In this document: piece by piece, positions 61,298 through 64,000 of the stretch | How the letters are laid out: each line of letters starts with the position of its first letter | Position numbering within the stretch: position 1 is the stretch's first letter | Origin: Sphingopyxis terrae subsp. terrae NBRC 15098 | GTDB lineage: Bacteria; Pseudomonadota; Alphaproteobacteria; Sphingomonadales; Sphingomonadaceae | DNA: 64,000 nucleotides | Reading direction: 5' to 3' | NCBI RefSeq assembly: GCF_001610975.1 | Contig: NZ_CP013342.1 | Coordinates: 1,869,001 to 1,933,000, forward strand | Position numbers and translations under genes: made by a program | Notes under the pieces: model-generated | What the model saw: the letters and a program-made list of their open reading frames with translations, nothing else | Told to the model about the DNA's origin: nothing | Databases searched by the model: none

Positions 61298-63121
61298 ATG
61301 TTCGCAATCGACTCCCTGCTCGTAAAAATCGCGCTGATCGGCGTGATCGGCATCGGCGCCCAATGGGTGGCGTGGCGGACCAACAAACCCGCGATCGCGT
61401 TGATGCTCGTCGCCGGCATATTGGCGGGGCCGGTGCTCGGGCTGATCGATCCGGTGCGCGATTTCGGCGCCCTGCGCGAACCGATGATCAAGCTCGCCGT
61501 CGCGGTGATCCTGTTCGAAGGCGGCCTGAGCCTCAAGTTCCGCGAACTGCGCCAGGCGGGAACCGCGGTCTTCATGCTCGTCTTCATCGGGGTGCCCGTC
61601 GGCTGGGCGCTCGGCACCGCGGCGGCCTATTATGGCGCGGGCCTGCCGTTCGAGCTCGCGGCGCTGTTCGGCGGGGTAATGGTGGTGACGGGGCCGACGG
61701 TGATCGCGCCGATGCTCCGCTCGCTCAACATCGCGCCGCGCGTCAAGAATATGCTCAAGTGGGAAGGTATTGTGAACGATCCGATCGGCGCGCTGCTCGC
61801 GGTCGGCATCTACAGCTACATCACCCACGGCGGTGCAGATGCGAATAGCGTGAGCATCGTCACCGACGTCGTCGCGGCGAGCGTGCTCGCGATCCTGATC
61901 GGCGGTGCGGCCGGTTTTCTGCTGACCTGGGCCTTTCCGCGCGGCTGGGTGCCCGAATATCTGAAGGCGCCGGTGCTGCTGACGACGGTGATCGCGGTCT
62001 TCGTGCTTTCGGACCTCATCATGCACGAAACTGGTCTGATCACCGTCACCGTCATGGGCGTCGTGATGGCGAACCGCGAAACCTATTCGACCCGCTCGCT
62101 GCAGCGCTTCAAGGAGGATCTGACCGTCGTTCTGGTGTCGGGCGTCTTCATAATCCTGTCGGCGACGCTCAACTGGGACGTGGTCAAGAATTTCCAGTTC
62201 CGATTCCTGATCTTCCTCCTTCTGCTGCTTTTCGTCGTGCGCCCGCTGACGATCATGACGGCGCTGCTGTTCACGCGTATCCCGCTGAAGGAGCGGCTGT
62301 TCGTCGCCTGGATCGCGCCGCGCGGGATCGTCGCGGTCGCGGTGACGGGCCTCTTCGCGCTGCGCCTCACCGACTATGGCGTGCCGGGGGCGGAGGCGCT
62401 GGTACCCTTGGGCTTCGGCGTCGTCATCGCGACGATCTTTGCGCATGGCTTTACCGCTGGAACCTTCGCGCGCTGGCTTGGCCTCGATCAGGGCAAGGGT
62501 GACGGCGTTCTGCTCGTCGGGGCGAACAGCTGGACGATTGCCTTCGCGCAGTTCGTCAAGGAACAGGATCGCGGCGCGATGATCGCCGACGCCAGCAAGT
62601 TCGCGCTACGCCGCGCGCGGCGCGCCGACATTCGCGTCTATCACGGCGACATATTGGACGAGGTGCACGAGGACGCGATCGACATGGGCCAGTATCAGCA
62701 GCTCATCGCTGCGACCGACAATGACAGCTATAACGCGCTGGTGTGCGGCGAGCTGGCGCCCGAGATCGGCCACGACCGCGTCAGCCGCGTGGCGGGCGAG
62801 GCGACCGGCGCGAGCCAGCGGCTCGGTCGCGTGTTCACCATCGGCGGCACCACAATCGACACGCAGCTCGACCGCCTGCACGCAGGATGGACCTTCGGCC
62901 GCACGCGGATCACCGAAAAATTCCCTTACGCCGACTTTGTCGCGCGGATGAAGGCGTCGGGGGGCGACAGCCTGATGGTGGTCAAGGCGTCGGGCGACCT
63001 CGCGATCTTTTCGACGCGCCACCGCCCGACGGTGGAGGCCGGCGATACGGTGTGGACCTTCGTTCCGCCCGACGACCCGAAGGCGCGCCGCGAGGCGAAG
63101 GAGGCGACCGCGGCAGCCTGA
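61298..63121 (+). CDS. CPA1 sodium:proton antiporter with C-terminal TrkA-N-like domain
   Basis: The 607-residue protein has about 12 membrane segments of the NhaP-type CPA1 family, with 'VVTGPTVIAPMLRSL' and 'WEGIVNDPIGALLAV' holding the ion-binding Asp. After residue 400 a cytoplasmic Rossmann domain begins with 'GVLLVGANSWTIAFAQFVKEQDRG' and 'LIAATDNDSYNALVCGELAPEIG', as in TrkA-N/RCK regulators of K+ and Na+ transport, then a possible TrkA-C part. Nucleotide control of the antiporter is likely. Its 5' gap is the receptor's terminator. Confidence 0.9.
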   Translation: MFAIDSLLVKIALIGVIGIGAQWVAWRTNKPAIALMLVAGILAGPVLGLIDPVRDFGALREPMIKLAVAVILFEGGLSLKFRELRQAGTAVFMLVFIGVPVGWALGTAAAYYGAGLPFELAALFGGVMVVTGPTVIAPMLRSLNIAPRVKNMLKWEGIVNDPIGALLAVGIYSYITHGGADANSVSIVTDVVAASVLAILIGGAAGFLLTWAFPRGWVPEYLKAPVLLTTVIAVFVLSDLIMHETGLITVTVMGVVMANRETYSTRSLQRFKEDLTVVLVSGVFIILSATLNWDVVKNFQFRFLIFLLLLLFVVRPLTIMTALLFTRIPLKERLFVAWIAPRGIVAVAVTGLFALRLTDYGVPGAEALVPLGFGVVIATIFAHGFTAGTFARWLGLDQGKGDGVLLVGANSWTIAFAQFVKEQDRGAMIADASKFALRRARRADIRVYHGDILDEVHEDAIDMGQYQQLIAATDNDSYNALVCGELAPEIGHDRVSRVAGEATGASQRLGRVFTIGGTTIDTQLDRLHAGWTFGRTRITEKFPYADFVARMKASGGDSLMVVKASGDLAIFSTRHRPTVEAGDTVWTFVPPDDPKARREAKEATAAA

Positions 63122-63131
63122 CGGTCCGGCG

Positions 63132-64000
63132 TCAGCGCGCTCGCGCGGCCTGATGCGCGATGTCGGTCATCAGCTTGCGGAACAGCACCGCGCCCGCGGT
63201 GCCCGATGCTTTTAGCGCACGCTCGCATTCCAGCAGCCGCGTCATCAGCCGCGCGACGCGCACCGAATCCCAGATGTGGAGCTGCGCCGTCACCGCATCG
63301 CGCTCTTTCCAGAATACGCCGCTGCTTTTCGCCGCGACCACCGTCGCCGGGTGCGCGCCCGCATCGACCTCGGCGCGCAGCCTGGCGAGCTGCATCGCGC
63401 GGATCGCCAGCGCGCGGATGATGCGGATCTCGGCGACGCCGACCGCCGCCGCTTGCGCGAGCATGTCGGGCAGGTCGCGCAGCTTGCCGCCGAGCGCGAC
63501 GTTGATGCACGCGCTGACATCCTCTTCGTGCGTCGCGGCGCCCAGCGCGGCGATGTCGGCGGGCGTGACCTGCCGCTGCCGGTCGGGACCGGCGTCGAGG
63601 TAGAGTGCGATCTTCTCAATCTCGCGACGCATCAGCGCCTGATCGCCCGAGACGAGATCGACGAGCAATTGCGCCTCGGCATTGGCAACCCGCAATCCTT
63701 GCGCCGTCGCGGCTTCCATCGCGATGCCTACGAGCGCACGGCGGTCGGGCTGATAACAGATGGCGGCGACGGCATTATCAGCGCCCTCGACAAGCTTGAC
63801 GAGTTTCGATCGCGCGGTGACCGAGGCGCCGGTCGCGATCACTGGGTTGAGCACGCTGTCCGCGCCGAGCAGCGCCTCGACGGCGGCGAGGCAATCGTCG
63901 CCGCCGCCCGAAATCTCGAGCCGGATCACGCGCGCGGGCGAAAAGAGCGACATCGACGCCGCTTCGGCGGCAAGCAGCGCGCCGTCCTGTGCCATCTGGC
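63132..64000 (-). CDS. holA: DNA polymerase III subunit delta, 5' end outside the window
   Basis: The gene reads leftward from beyond the right edge; 289 or so codons are visible and the frame is open at base 64000. 'EIEKIALYLDAGPDRQRQVTPADIAALG' and 'LRDLPDMLAQAAAVGVAEIRIIRALAIRAMQLARLRAEV' match the lid and collar domains of HolA, the clamp-loader subunit that opens the beta clamp. The N-terminal AAA+ core is missing here because of the window edge. It is convergent with the antiporter gene. Confidence 0.9.
   Translation of the reverse strand, partial: QMAQDGALLAAEAASMSLFSPARVIRLEISGGGDDCLAAVEALLGADSVLNPVIATGASVTARSKLVKLVEGADNAVAAICYQPDRRALVGIAMEAATAQGLRVANAEAQLLVDLVSGDQALMRREIEKIALYLDAGPDRQRQVTPADIAALGAATHEEDVSACINVALGGKLRDLPDMLAQAAAVGVAEIRIIRALAIRAMQLARLRAEVDAGAHPATVVAAKSSGVFWKERDAVTAQLHIWDSVRVARLMTRLLECERALKASGTAGAVLFRKLMTDIAHQAARAR

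Noticed and set aside
1..64000. tRNA, rRNA, CRISPR, prophage or transposase
   Set aside because: I found no cloverleaf-type sequence, no regular spacer array and no transposase, integrase or phage structural motif.

Overview
The window looks like chromosomal DNA from a GC-rich alphaproteobacterium of the order Sphingomonadales, most like Sphingopyxis or a close relative. The pointers are a carotenoid (crt) operon, a large OMR-type TonB-dependent receptor, an alphaproteobacterial SspB, the secB/TimA/mltA/Smr neighbourhood, a ligase-associated Lhr-like helicase plus PdeM nuclease, and dispersed GC-rich palindromes of the kind common in this group. The genus is an inference from gene content. 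I see no rRNA, tRNA, CRISPR array, insertion sequence or prophage.

Layout. 1-5.0 kb: the start of an SPFH membrane protein with a 36-bp palindrome upstream, a secreted M3 metallopeptidase, three orphan small genes in a less GC-rich patch, and an SMP-30-like lactonase. 5.3-9.1 kb: an acyl-CoA degradation operon (acyl-CoA dehydrogenase, thiolase, SDR, thioesterase) behind a LiuR-like site. 9.1-13.1 kb: gmk, a DUF2585 protein, and the run sspB / small membrane protein / fumC / small glycine-rich protein. 13.1-17.0 kb: hisB-hisH-hisA-hisF followed by a ChaA-type cation/proton antiporter. 17.0-18.9 kb: a ketoacyl synthase III of the beta-ketodecanoyl type and a small unknown gene.

18.9-28.3 kb: a heavy-metal RND exporter (adaptor, pump, outer-membrane channel) transcribed away from a two-component system, with a nested palindrome between them; then a TlpA-like membrane thioredoxin and a methyltransferase. 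28.4-32.7 kb: an acyltransferase overlapping a divergent proline-dehydrogenase-like gene, a small secreted protein, a LysR regulator and a TSUP exporter. 32.7-38.2 kb (minus strand): acetyltransferase, sterol-desaturase-type hydroxylase, DUF2141 protein, lnt, metK, trmB. lnt carries an in-frame palindromic repeat pair. 38.2-43.5 kb: one tightly overlapping plus-strand operon crtY-crtI-LOG-crtB-pnuC-nadR-like.

43.5-52.7 kb: a DUF4136 lipoprotein, secB-murJ-trpS (minus), TimA-mltA-smr (plus), dapE, cupin, LysE exporter. 52.9-64 kb: an OmpA-domain protein, the Lhr-like helicase and PdeM split by a two-domain retropepsin-like protease with its own promoter, a TonB-dependent receptor, a CPA1 antiporter with a cytoplasmic nucleotide-binding-type domain, and the 3' part of holA. 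Four-base stop/start overlaps (ATGA or GTGA) recur in nearly every operon, so translational coupling is the rule here.

Most of the window is ordinary housekeeping and catabolic DNA. The points most worth a second look are the carotenoid operon fused to nicotinamide riboside salvage, the acyltransferase/PRODH-like pair, the repeat inserted inside lnt, the retropepsin between two DNA-repair genes, and the candidate operators.
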